From Deltaproteobacteria bacterium (lineage in GTDB: Bacteria > Myxococcota_A > UBA9042 > DTJE01), in assembly GCA_013151875.1 (NCBI GenBank), contig JAADHL010000289.1, forward strand, positions 1 to 6,294: DNA of 6,294 bases, read 5' to 3'. A model generated the notes under the pieces. That model did not search any database, had not been told where the DNA came from, and worked only from the letters and a program-made list of their open reading frames with translations. The position numbers and the translations under genes are program-made. Below, one piece after another: positions 1-6,019 of the stretch (position 1 is the stretch's first letter; each line of letters begins with the position of its first letter).

Positions 1-1832
1 GCCTGTTCGCGGGCATCATCGCACCTGCCGGCGCAGGCACGGGCAGCGGCCAGGAAGTACCTGAACATGGGCGCTTCCTGATTGGAGTCCACGAGGGCCT
101 CCAGGTCCGGTTCAGCGGCCTTGCAGCCCGATTGGTCCACACCGGGATCAAAGAGTGAATCCGGGGTGGACCCAACGCCGGCAGCGCGTAGCTCAAGCAC
201 GCCGGCCAGGAGCCTGCCCAAGGTCTTTCCGGCCGCCGACTCCAGGACGCGGGACACCTCGTTTCGCGCCTCCAAAACGGATGATCCGTTCAGGCCGAAC
301 AGGTATCTGGGGTCGGTGGTGGGCCGCAGGACCCTGTATGGCTTGATATTGTTAATCTCGTTGGATTGCGTGGGAACGAACATGGCGAAGTGGCTGTCCA
401 GCCAGACCATCGAAAAAGCGGGGTCGCTTCCCAATCCGGCATCCAGACGGGGAAAGGACGGGTCCTGGATGTCCGCCAATACCAGATCGAATCCATATTT
501 ATCGTTCAATTTCTTAAAGTTGTCATAGTTGGACAGCGCATTCATATAGGTCCTGATTCCATCGAGCCCGTGGACATAGGCGCGACCGTCGATGAAGGCC
601 CGAAGGCGCGGGTGCGACTGGAACTCGCAGAACCCACCCTGGTTGAAGGGGTTGAACATTCGGCCCGACAGGTTGTTTTCCTTGGCGTATTCCAGTGCAT
701 CCTGGGGAAAATCACGCAGGTCGAAACCCAGGCCTGGGCCCTTCCACGGGGCAAGCAGCGGCGTCAACGCCAATACTGAAACCGCGGCCAGGGACGCCCC
801 GGCAAACTTCAGCGACCCCCGCCTTTTGAAGCTCACGGCGGACAGGTTGGCCGCCAGAACGGGAACGGCCCCGACCGCCAGGCCCAGGGTGAACTTGATG
901 GAAAGCACGGCCTGGGCCAGGAAAAGGGCCAGGATCGCGATCAGGGCAACACGACCCCTGTTTGCGCGCGGCAGAAACGACAACAGGGCCGACGCGGCCA
1001 GCACCAGATACAGCAGGTCCCTCGCCGGCTGCTCTCCCCACCTGACCGGACCCCACTCGGGCACAATTTCGCGATAAAGCGGTTCCATGTGATGCAGAAT
1101 CGTGCCGAAGATCCCGATTCCCCAGGGGTTCGCGAGGCAGGCAATGGCCAGCAGGGGGCCGGCGGTCAGCATCATTGCTGTTCTGGTTTTAGGACGGTCT
1201 GCCCGTCCCGCGAAGGCCCTGACAGCAAAGATCCCCCACAGGGCGAAGGCCAGGGGAAACGAACCGTGGGTGTTGGCCCACAGAACCATCAGCACGGCCA
1301 GCGCGGCCAGGCACGCCTTCCGGCCCCGTTCCAGGCCGAACAGGCAGATGATGGTTGCGGCGGTCATGGCGTACCCCGCCAGGTGAGGTCTGGCCTCCAG
1401 CGAGGCCCTGAACAGGGGAAGGAAGCCGACACCAACGAGCACCATGGGCCACGGTCCGGCGCCCATTCGCCTTCCGACAATGCCGATCAGTCCGAACAGG
1501 AGGGCGGCCAGCGACACCTTGAACCAGACAACGCCCGCCGCGCCGCCGGCCCTGAATGCGCCCCAAAGGGCCACGTCGAACAGCCACTCGTGATTGACGA
1601 ACGGCCTGTCCACGGAAGGAAAACAGAACGGTTCAGTTGCGGGAAGTGTCCCGGTTCGGGCTATCTCGCGCCCCGTGGCCAGATGGAAGAACACATCCGG
1701 GTCCCCGCTGGGATAGAAGGCGAAAAGGCCCCCTGCGGCGGCCAGCACCAGGATGGGGATCCATCCGGCAAAGACGCCCCTGCCTTCCCGTCCCTGAACC
1801 CCCGGCCCATCTTCGAAGTCGCCCAAGCGCAT
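1..1832 (-). CDS. Polytopic membrane protein, GT-C glycosyltransferase-like, with helical C-terminal region (partial, C-terminus off window)
   Basis: The minus strand stays open from an ATG at 1832 to the window edge, giving 610 codons with no stop; an in-frame TGA lies just upstream (1857-1859). After a short polar N-terminus comes a hydrophobic segment (about residues 21-40), then an extracytoplasmic-loop-like stretch containing GDPDVFFHLATG (43-54) and FVNHEWLFDVALWG (78-91). Several hydrophobic segments follow (about 100-119, 128-141, 152-166, 174-186, 192-207, 219-233, 272-287, 294-310, 314-330, 343-360). Further landmarks are ARPHL (147-151), ANTHGSF (186-192), NPWG (235-238), EWGP (259-262), FNQGGF (396-401) and FIDGR (413-417). 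I recognise this motif order from a widespread uncharacterised bacterial membrane family resembling GT-C enzymes, with acidic residues in the first loop. Residues from about 510 onward look alpha-helical and may be TPR-like. A lipid-linked sugar transferase role is inference. No good Shine-Dalgarno site precedes the ATG; a TTG at 1847 is the only nearby upstream alternative. Confidence 0.85.
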   Translation of the reverse strand, partial: MRLGDFEDGPGVQGREGRGVFAGWIPILVLAAAGGLFAFYPSGDPDVFFHLATGREIARTGTLPATEPFCFPSVDRPFVNHEWLFDVALWGAFRAGGAAGVVWFKVSLAALLFGLIGIVGRRMGAGPWPMVLVGVGFLPLFRASLEARPHLAGYAMTAATIICLFGLERGRKACLAALAVLMVLWANTHGSFPLAFALWGIFAVRAFAGRADRPKTRTAMMLTAGPLLAIACLANPWGIGIFGTILHHMEPLYREIVPEWGPVRWGEQPARDLLYLVLAASALLSFLPRANRGRVALIAILALFLAQAVLSIKFTLGLAVGAVPVLAANLSAVSFKRRGSLKFAGASLAAVSVLALTPLLAPWKGPGLGFDLRDFPQDALEYAKENNLSGRMFNPFNQGGFCEFQSHPRLRAFIDGRAYVHGLDGIRTYMNALSNYDNFKKLNDKYGFDLVLADIQDPSFPRLDAGLGSDPAFSMVWLDSHFAMFVPTQSNEINNIKPYRVLRPTTDPRYLFGLNGSSVLEARNEVSRVLESAAGKTLGRLLAGVLELRAAGVGSTPDSLFDPGVDQSGCKAAEPDLEALVDSNQEAPMFRYFLAAARACAGRCDDAREQ

Positions 1833-1864
1833 TCCCGGTCGAGTCAACCAAATCGATCAGGGGG

Positions 1865-1871
1865 TATGATA
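1865..1871. promoter_or_regulatory. Possible bidirectional promoter core (symmetric -10, TATGATA)
   Basis: The 72-bp gap between the divergent starts (1832 minus, 1905 plus) contains TATGATA. On the plus strand it reads TATGAT (1865-1870). On the minus strand it reads TATCAT (1871-1866), preceded by TGC, which makes an extended -10 of the TGnTATNAT type. Start points about 7 nt downstream would leave leaders of roughly 28 nt on both sides. No convincing -35 box is placed correctly for either direction. The call rests on a short motif and position only. Confidence 0.35.
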
Positions 1872-1895
1872 GCATCCAACCGGATTGGTCCTTAC

Positions 1896-1900
1896 GAGGG
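1896..1900 (+). promoter_or_regulatory. Ribosome binding site (GAGGG) of the TPR-like gene
   Basis: GAGGG lies 4 nt before the ATG at 1905. The spacing is short, but it is the best site among the candidate starts at 1866, 1905 and 1923. The ATG at 1866 has a G-run only 1 nt away and overlaps the putative -10. Confidence 0.5.
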
Positions 1901-1904
1901 ATTG

Positions 1905-2864
1905 ATGGAACGAAACGGCGTAATGGTGCCCTGGGTCCGGACGGCCCTGGGATTCGCAGGCCTGCTGGCCGTGGCCGCTTTGGGATTCTTTGTGTCCAGG
2001 GGTGGGCTGGTGGACCTGAAATACGCCGCCATGAACCCCATCACCGATACCCATGTGCGCGACAGGATAGCGGCTGGGACCATGAGCCCCGAGGAAGAGA
2101 GGACCCACCTGACCCGCGGTTCGGAAACCGCCGCTGAAACCCTGTACGTGCCGCCGGTAGTAGTGCTGAAGTTCCTGTCCATGGGGTTCAACACCGCGTT
2201 TGCCGATGTGTTGTTCGTGAGGGCGCATTCGTATTTTCTTTCCCACTTTTTCGCGGATCGCATCTTCAAGTGGCTGGACAAATATTACGAGGCGATAGTG
2301 GGTCTGGATCCCGACAACCCTCGCGTATACCTGTGGGCCGCGCAGGTGGTGAAATATGGACAGACCATTGACGACGATACGGTGCGGCGCGCGGACTCCT
2401 TCCTGGAACAGGGGCTCAAGCACTTTCCAGAGGACTGGCGCCTTCACATGGACCTGGGCTTCAACCTCTACTTCGAGTTCAAGGGCTCGACGGACGCCGA
2501 ACGCTCCGAGGCCAGGCTCAAGGCAAGGGACCACTTTGCCATTGCCGCGGGCCTGCCGGGGGCGCCTATTGACCCCAATTTCGTGGCGGAGCTGTTCGAG
2601 CGGGGACACGAGGAGGGAATGGCGATCGCGTATGCCCTCCAGAAGTATTATGAGGCGACGGACGATCAGAGAAAGCAGCTCATGCGGCGCATAAGCGCAA
2701 TTTCACAGGTCCTGGCCGAGGGCATCCAGGACGAGGAAAAGAGATGGAAAGCCGAATTTCCCTTTATCCCAATCACGTTGTTTTCGTTGGTGGGCGACCG
2801 CCTGAAGTCCACTCCACCGCCGGACATTCTGGCGGCCGTCAGGGAGGAAAAAACCGTTGAGTGA
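1905..2864 (+). CDS. Membrane-anchored TPR-like protein
   Basis: This encodes 319 residues from the ATG at 1905. One hydrophobic N-terminal segment (about residues 12-31) with few charges is probably an uncleaved inner-membrane anchor or signal anchor, leaving a mainly helical soluble domain outside the membrane. The domain has FLSMGFNTAFADVLFVRAHSY (90-110), a TPR-like stretch around YYEAIVGLDPDNPRVYLWAA (127-146), FLEQGLKHFPEDWRLHMDLGFN (166-187) and IAAGLPGAP (213-221). I recognise this order (a 'lADllwiRa' helix, then LDP, 'GLKHFP', 'LPGAP') from an uncharacterised TPR-containing family common in deltaproteobacterial genomes, where it often sits near ABC-2 transporter genes. No catalytic residues are evident; a scaffold or assembly role is inference. 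The frame stays open far upstream (from 1089), but that stretch is antisense to the membrane gene and is not protein-like. Alternative starts are 1866 and 1923. The 3' end overlaps the next gene by 8 nt. Confidence 0.85.
   Translation: MERNGVMVPWVRTALGFAGLLAVAALGFFVSRGGLVDLKYAAMNPITDTHVRDRIAAGTMSPEEERTHLTRGSETAAETLYVPPVVVLKFLSMGFNTAFADVLFVRAHSYFLSHFFADRIFKWLDKYYEAIVGLDPDNPRVYLWAAQVVKYGQTIDDDTVRRADSFLEQGLKHFPEDWRLHMDLGFNLYFEFKGSTDAERSEARLKARDHFAIAAGLPGAPIDPNFVAELFERGHEEGMAIAYALQKYYEATDDQRKQLMRRISAISQVLAEGIQDEEKRWKAEFPFIPITLFSLVGDRLKSTPPPDILAAVREEKTVE
2841..2848 (+). promoter_or_regulatory. Ribosome binding site (AGGGAGGA) supporting a TTG start
   Basis: A strong Shine-Dalgarno site inside the 3' end of the TPR-like gene ends 8 nt before TTG 2857. 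It decides the epimerase start, since no ATG or GTG lies in frame ahead of the nucleotide-binding strand. The placement predicts translational coupling with the upstream gene. Confidence 0.8.
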
Positions 2865-3813
2865 GAACGGTCGTGTGTTGATCACGGGCGGTGCGGGCTT
2901 CATTGGGTCTTCGCTGGCCTTGCGTCTGGTTGATGATTTTGACGTGGTAATCCTGGACAATCTGCATCGCAACGCCATCAAGGATACCGGTCTGCTGGAG
3001 CATCCCCGCGTTTTGATGATCCAGGGCGACGTGATGGACAGGGAAACCGTTCGCAAAGCCATGGAGGGCTGCGACCATGTCGTTCACATGGCGGCAATCG
3101 CCGGGGTGGACACGGTAATGAACGCCCCGGTCCTGACCATGCGGGTGGCCCTGCAGGGGACCATGAACGTAATCGAAACCGCATACGAGATGGGGGGGAT
3201 GGCCCGGTTCATAGATTTCTCGACCAGCGAGGTGTTCGGGCGGTATGCCTACAAGGTGACCGAGGGACACGTGTCCCAGCTCGGCGCAGTAGGAGAGGCG
3301 CGCTGGACCTACGCGGTAAGCAAGCTGGCCACCGAGCACCTGGCGTTGAGCTATCATCGGCAGTACGGCTTCCCCGCGGTCTCGATCCGCCCCTTCAATA
3401 TTTACGGCCCACACCAGGTGGGGGAGGGCGCGGTCCATCACTTCATCGACCGGGCCCTGGCTGGCGAGGACCTGCTGGTCCACAACGACGGCAGCCAGAT
3501 TCGGTCCTGGTGCTTTATCGACGACATCGTGGACGGCGTGCTGCTGGCCATGAAAAACCCCAAGGCCGTGGGCGAGGCGTTCAACATCGGCAACCCCAGA
3601 AGCACCCTGACCATCTACAACCTGGCGCGAGAGATTGTGCGGCTGTGCGAATCAGGTTCGAAGGTCAGGTCCGTGCCCTGGGAATTCGCGGACGTGGAAC
3701 TGAGGATACCTGACGTGGGCAAGGCCAGGCAGGTGCTGGGCTTCGAACCCAGGGTGGACCTGGAGGAGGGGCTCGTCAGGACGATTGCATGGTATCGGCA
3801 GGAAAAGTCATGA
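2857..3813 (+). CDS. NAD-dependent epimerase/dehydratase (extended SDR, sugar-nucleotide type)
   Basis: This 318-residue protein is the usual length for extended short-chain dehydrogenase/reductase sugar-nucleotide enzymes. The N-terminal Rossmann motif TGGAGFIGS spans residues 10-18; an acidic residue after the second strand (D34 in ILDNL) favours NAD(H). GDV is at 57-59 and HMAA at 77-80. The catalytic triad is visible as STS (122-124) and Y152-x3-K156 in TYAVSK. The substrate-side motif RPFNIYGPHQ and a later SQIRSWCFIDDIVDG segment are typical of UDP-glucose 4-epimerase, UDP-glucuronate decarboxylase and related NDP-sugar dehydratases. The exact reaction (epimerase, decarboxylase or dehydratase) cannot be fixed from sequence. 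It acts in the cytoplasm on a nucleotide sugar. The TTG start is backed by a strong ribosome binding site, and the gene overlaps its upstream neighbour by 8 nt and the downstream aminotransferase by 4 nt (ATGA). An amino-sugar nucleotide pathway for surface glycans is the likely context. Confidence 0.92.
   Translation: MSENGRVLITGGAGFIGSSLALRLVDDFDVVILDNLHRNAIKDTGLLEHPRVLMIQGDVMDRETVRKAMEGCDHVVHMAAIAGVDTVMNAPVLTMRVALQGTMNVIETAYEMGGMARFIDFSTSEVFGRYAYKVTEGHVSQLGAVGEARWTYAVSKLATEHLALSYHRQYGFPAVSIRPFNIYGPHQVGEGAVHHFIDRALAGEDLLVHNDGSQIRSWCFIDDIVDGVLLAMKNPKAVGEAFNIGNPRSTLTIYNLAREIVRLCESGSKVRSVPWEFADVELRIPDVGKARQVLGFEPRVDLEEGLVRTIAWYRQEKS
3800..3803 (+). promoter_or_regulatory. Ribosome binding site (AGGA) of the aminotransferase
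   Basis: AGGA, followed by an A-run, lies 6 nt before the ATG at 3810. That ATG overlaps the epimerase stop as ATGA. The site favours 3810 over the in-frame ATG at 3789, which has no comparable site. Confidence 0.65.
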
Positions 3814-4934
3814 GCGACATGGCGCGAATGCCCGTGCCCTTGGCGCGGCCGAGGCTGGGGGACGCGGAACTGGATGCCGTCAGGAGGGTCCTGGCTTCCC
3901 GCCATCTGGCCCAGGGACCCGAGGTCGCGGCGCTTGAACAAGAGGCCGGCGCGATGCTAGGCGGACGTCAGGTGGTGGCTGTGTCCAGCGGGGGCAGCGC
4001 CTTGCTGCTGGCCTTGTCGGCGCTGGGGATAGGTAAAGGGGACGAGGTGGTGGTGCCGGCGTTCACCTTTCCGGCCGCGGCCCAGGCTGCGGCTTGGCTC
4101 GGGGCCGTTCCCGTTCCGGCGGACGTGGACCCGGATACCCTGGCAGTCACCGCTGAAACCGTGGAGGCGGTGATGACCGGCGACACCAGGGCGATTGTCG
4201 TGTCCCACGCCTTCGGCATTCCGGCCGATGTCGAGCGCGTGGTCGAGGCGGCGATGGGTCGGGACCTGGACGTCATCGAGGACGCAGCGTGTGCCTTCGG
4301 GGGGTTTACCGCGCGCGGGGCCAGGGCCGGCACAGTGGGGAAGCTGGCCTGTTTTTCACTGCATCCACGCAAGCTGGTGACCGGCGGCGAGGGCGGCATG
4401 GTGGCCTGCGACGGACCCATGGCGACACGTGTGAGGTCACTCAAGGACTACGGCCGCACAGGTTCCGGGTTTGGCGACATTTTCGGCGACATGGGGCTCA
4501 ACTTCAGGCTTTCCGACCTGTGCGCCGCCGTCGCCCGGGTCCAGTTGACCAGCGTGGCCGGGTCCATCGCGTCGCGAGCGAATCTTGCCAAGGGTTACAT
4601 CGAGCGTCTGGACGGCGTAAATGGGGTCGGCATCCCCAGGGGGTATTTCAGGAATGGGCAGACATGGCAGTCCTTTGTCGTGCGTGTGGGTGAGGGCGCG
4701 CCTCGACTTGTCAAGCTGATGCGCGAAAAAGGGGTTGAAGCGGGCCCGTCGGCCCACGACCTGACCGGTCAGACCTTTTTTCGCAAACGTTGGGGCGATT
4801 CATTGCCTTGTCCGGTAAGCGCGGCCCTGGCCGGTGAACTGGTGGCCCTGCCGTTGTTCGATGAAATGTCCCTGGACCAGGTGGACCGCGTGGTCGACAC
4901 CCTGGTGGAAGCATTGGGCGAAATCGAGGGGTGA
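3810..4934 (+). CDS. DegT/DnrJ/EryC1/StrS family PLP-dependent aminotransferase
   Basis: The protein has 374 residues from the ATG at 3810, normal for this fold-type I family of sugar aminotransferases. The N-terminus has the family's 'P.arP.lgd.E...v..vl.s..l.qGp.v..fE' pattern. The phosphate-binding region is SSGGSALLLAL (59-69), then VVPAFTFPA (81-89). The PLP-ring aspartate is D158 in VIEDAACAFG. The Schiff-base lysine is K188 in FSLHPRK, followed by TGGEGGMV (191-198). GLNFRLSDLCAAVARVQL (229-246) is the conserved dimer-interface region. Family members transfer an amino group, usually from glutamate, to a keto-sugar nucleotide. Next to an SDR enzyme this suggests synthesis of an amino sugar for an envelope glycan, but the sugar and position are unknown. 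The usual SGT-AL motif reads SGGSAL here. The last codons form the start of a 61-bp tandem repeat. An in-frame ATG at 3789 would add seven residues but lacks a good ribosome binding site. Confidence 0.92.
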   Translation: MSDMARMPVPLARPRLGDAELDAVRRVLASRHLAQGPEVAALEQEAGAMLGGRQVVAVSSGGSALLLALSALGIGKGDEVVVPAFTFPAAAQAAAWLGAVPVPADVDPDTLAVTAETVEAVMTGDTRAIVVSHAFGIPADVERVVEAAMGRDLDVIEDAACAFGGFTARGARAGTVGKLACFSLHPRKLVTGGEGGMVACDGPMATRVRSLKDYGRTGSGFGDIFGDMGLNFRLSDLCAAVARVQLTSVAGSIASRANLAKGYIERLDGVNGVGIPRGYFRNGQTWQSFVVRVGEGAPRLVKLMREKGVEAGPSAHDLTGQTFFRKRWGDSLPCPVSAALAGELVALPLFDEMSLDQVDRVVDTLVEALGEIEG

Positions 4935-4981
4935 TAGACAACCGGCGCAAGTGCGCCGGCGCGGGCGTCAGCCCGGCGGTA
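4921..4981 (+). repeat. Tandem repeat, copy 1 (two hairpins; covers aminotransferase stop codon)
   Basis: This is the first unit of a two-copy direct repeat with a 61-nt period. It begins in the last four codons of the aminotransferase gene and includes its stop. It carries a perfect 7-bp hairpin, CCGGCGC (4942-4948), loop AAGT, GCGCCGG (4953-4959). A second 5-bp hairpin follows, CGGGC (4962-4966), loop GTCA, GCCCG (4971-4975). Over the first 55 nt, 51 positions match copy 2. There is no T-run after the hairpins, so this is not a standard intrinsic terminator. It resembles REP-like extragenic palindromes in build; the family is unidentified. Confidence 0.85.
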
Positions 4982-5041
4982 AAATCGAGGAGTGACAGAC
5001 AACCGGCGCAAGTGCGGCGGCGCGGGCGTTAGCCCGCGTAA
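4982..5041 (+). repeat. Tandem repeat, copy 2 (two hairpins; ghost of aminotransferase 3' end)
   Basis: In the second unit, the first nucleotides (AAATCGAGGAGTGA) mirror the aminotransferase's terminal codons and stop, although this copy is non-coding. The first hairpin (5003-5020) carries a G-G mismatch from one substitution relative to copy 1. The second is a longer, perfect 7-bp stem, CGCGGGC (5021-5027), loop GTTA, GCCCGCG (5032-5038). It is followed by an A-rich stretch and then a strong ribosome binding site at 5050. It may act as a leader structure or stability element for the transporter mRNA. Outside these units the 4935-5062 gap holds only the A-rich spacer and the ribosome binding site. 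Confidence 0.85.
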
Positions 5042-5049
5042 GAAAAAGA

Positions 5050-5056
5050 AAGGAGG
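5050..5056 (+). promoter_or_regulatory. Ribosome binding site (AAGGAGG) supporting a TTG start
   Basis: A near-perfect Shine-Dalgarno site in an A-rich context lies 6 nt before TTG 5063. It fixes the start of the ABC ATPase despite the non-ATG codon. Confidence 0.85.
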
Positions 5057-5062
5057 CCCTTA

Positions 5063-6019
5063 TTGGATCGAGTCATCGAAGTAGAGGGTCTGTCCAAGAC
5101 CTTCCGTCCCCCGTTCCGCACGCGCAAGGTGGAGGCCGTCAAATCGGTGTCCTTCACTGTTGAAAGGGGTGAAGTCTATGGATTCCTCGGCCCGAACGGC
5201 GCGGGAAAAACCACCACAATCAAGGTGCTGACCGGCCTGATCAGGCCTACCGCGGGCCGGGTGTCGGTCCTGGGGGGCGACCCTTCGGACATCGGGGTTA
5301 GGCAGAGGTTGGGGTTCCTGCCCGAACAGCCGTATTTCTATGACTACCTGAAGCCGTCCGAGCTTCTGGACACCTTTGGACGCCTGTTCGGAATGGAACG
5401 GCAGGCCAGGCGTCGTCGCATAGACGAGCTGCTGGAAACGGTGGGCCTGAGCCACGTCCGTCAGCGCAGGCTCAGGAAATTCTCGAAGGGAATGCTGCAG
5501 CGCGTGGGCATCGCCCAGGCCCTGCTGAACGACCCGGATCTGATCATCCTGGACGAACCCATGTCCGGTCTGGACCCGATCGGGCGCAAGGAGGTGAGCG
5601 ACCTGGTGGCTTCACTCAAGTCCGCTGGAAAGACCATATTCTTTTCGTCCCACATCCTGGCCGACATCGAGCGCCTTTGCGACCGGGTCATGATCATCGA
5701 CAAGGGGGCCATGAAATCGTCCGGCAAACTGGACGACCTCCTCTCCGGCGGCCACCTGGAAAAAGAGGCGATGGTCAGCGGCAAAGCCGATACGACCGAA
5801 ATCTCGACATGGCCGGGAGTAGTGCGAGTCGAGGCCGCGGGACCTGATGCCGCCAGGGTGGTCTGCGCGTCGGACAGATCGAACGAGGTCCTTGGGCGCC
5901 TGATTGAGGCGGGCCTTTCGGTGAATTCCCTGACGGACAAGAAAATTTCCCTCGAATCACTGATCATGGATCTGGCGGAAAAGAGGGATGTTCCCGCGGG
6001 GGGGGAGGTGGCCCGATGA
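5063..6019 (+). CDS. ABC transporter ATP-binding protein (ABC-2 type exporter)
   Basis: This 318-residue ATPase has all nucleotide-binding motifs in order: Walker A GPNGAGKTT (43-51), Q-loop glutamine Q89 in LPEQPYF, signature FSKGMLQR (140-147), Walker B LIILDEP (160-166), D-loop SGLD (168-171) and switch histidine H197 in FFSSHIL. The signature reads SKGM instead of LSGGQ, a common form in the CcmA/NatA-like ABC-2 exporter group, and does not suggest inactivity. After about residue 220 comes the C-terminal extension usual for this group. The protein should sit on the cytoplasmic face and power the membrane partner encoded next, whose ATG overlaps its stop as ATGA. The substrate is unknown. 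Position downstream of sugar-nucleotide enzymes suggests envelope export, but this group also serves drugs, lipids, sodium and pilus- or motility-related systems. Confidence 0.95.
   Translation: MDRVIEVEGLSKTFRPPFRTRKVEAVKSVSFTVERGEVYGFLGPNGAGKTTTIKVLTGLIRPTAGRVSVLGGDPSDIGVRQRLGFLPEQPYFYDYLKPSELLDTFGRLFGMERQARRRRIDELLETVGLSHVRQRRLRKFSKGMLQRVGIAQALLNDPDLIILDEPMSGLDPIGRKEVSDLVASLKSAGKTIFFSSHILADIERLCDRVMIIDKGAMKSSGKLDDLLSGGHLEKEAMVSGKADTTEISTWPGVVRVEAAGPDAARVVCASDRSNEVLGRLIEAGLSVNSLTDKKISLESLIMDLAEKRDVPAGGEVAR
6004..6009 (+). promoter_or_regulatory. Ribosome binding site (GGAGGT) of the ABC permease
   Basis: GGAGGT lies inside the 3' end of the ATPase gene, 6 nt before the permease ATG at 6016. 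It fits coupled translation of the two transporter subunits. Confidence 0.75.

Noticed and set aside
82..1077. Several overlapping plus-strand open frames of 60-160 codons
   Set aside because: All are antisense to the membrane-protein gene, have low-complexity Arg/Pro/Ser-rich translations, and lack ribosome binding sites or recognisable domains.
1842..1847. TTGACT on the minus strand as a -35 box
   Set aside because: It lies only about 10 nt before the ATG at 1832, and no -10-like sequence occurs at the right distance.
1089..1904. Open plus-strand frame continuous with the TPR-like gene, suggesting a 591-residue protein
   Set aside because: It is antisense to the membrane-protein gene. Its translation is rich in Gly, Pro, Gln and Arg without motifs, while the minus strand gives clear membrane segments and family motifs. 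GC-rich DNA commonly leaves such frames open.
1866..1904. ATG at 1866 as the start of the TPR-like protein
   Set aside because: The G-run before it is only 1 nt away and the codon overlaps the putative -10. The ATG at 1905 has better spacing and places the membrane anchor near the N-terminus.
1857..2609. Minus-strand open frame of 250 codons opposite the TPR-like gene
   Set aside because: The translation is His/Gly/Pro-rich without domain signals, while the plus strand encodes a recognisable TPR-like family.
2839..3483. Minus-strand open frame of 214 codons opposite the epimerase
   Set aside because: It is a shadow of a gene with complete SDR motifs; no domain is visible.
3789..3809. ATG at 3789 as the aminotransferase start
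   Set aside because: It lacks a good ribosome binding site. The ATG at 3810 has AGGA at 6 nt and the typical 4-nt ATGA overlap with the upstream stop.
5021..5038. Hairpin as an intrinsic terminator after the aminotransferase
   Set aside because: The stem is followed by an A-rich stretch and a ribosome binding site, not a T-run, so plus-strand termination is unlikely.
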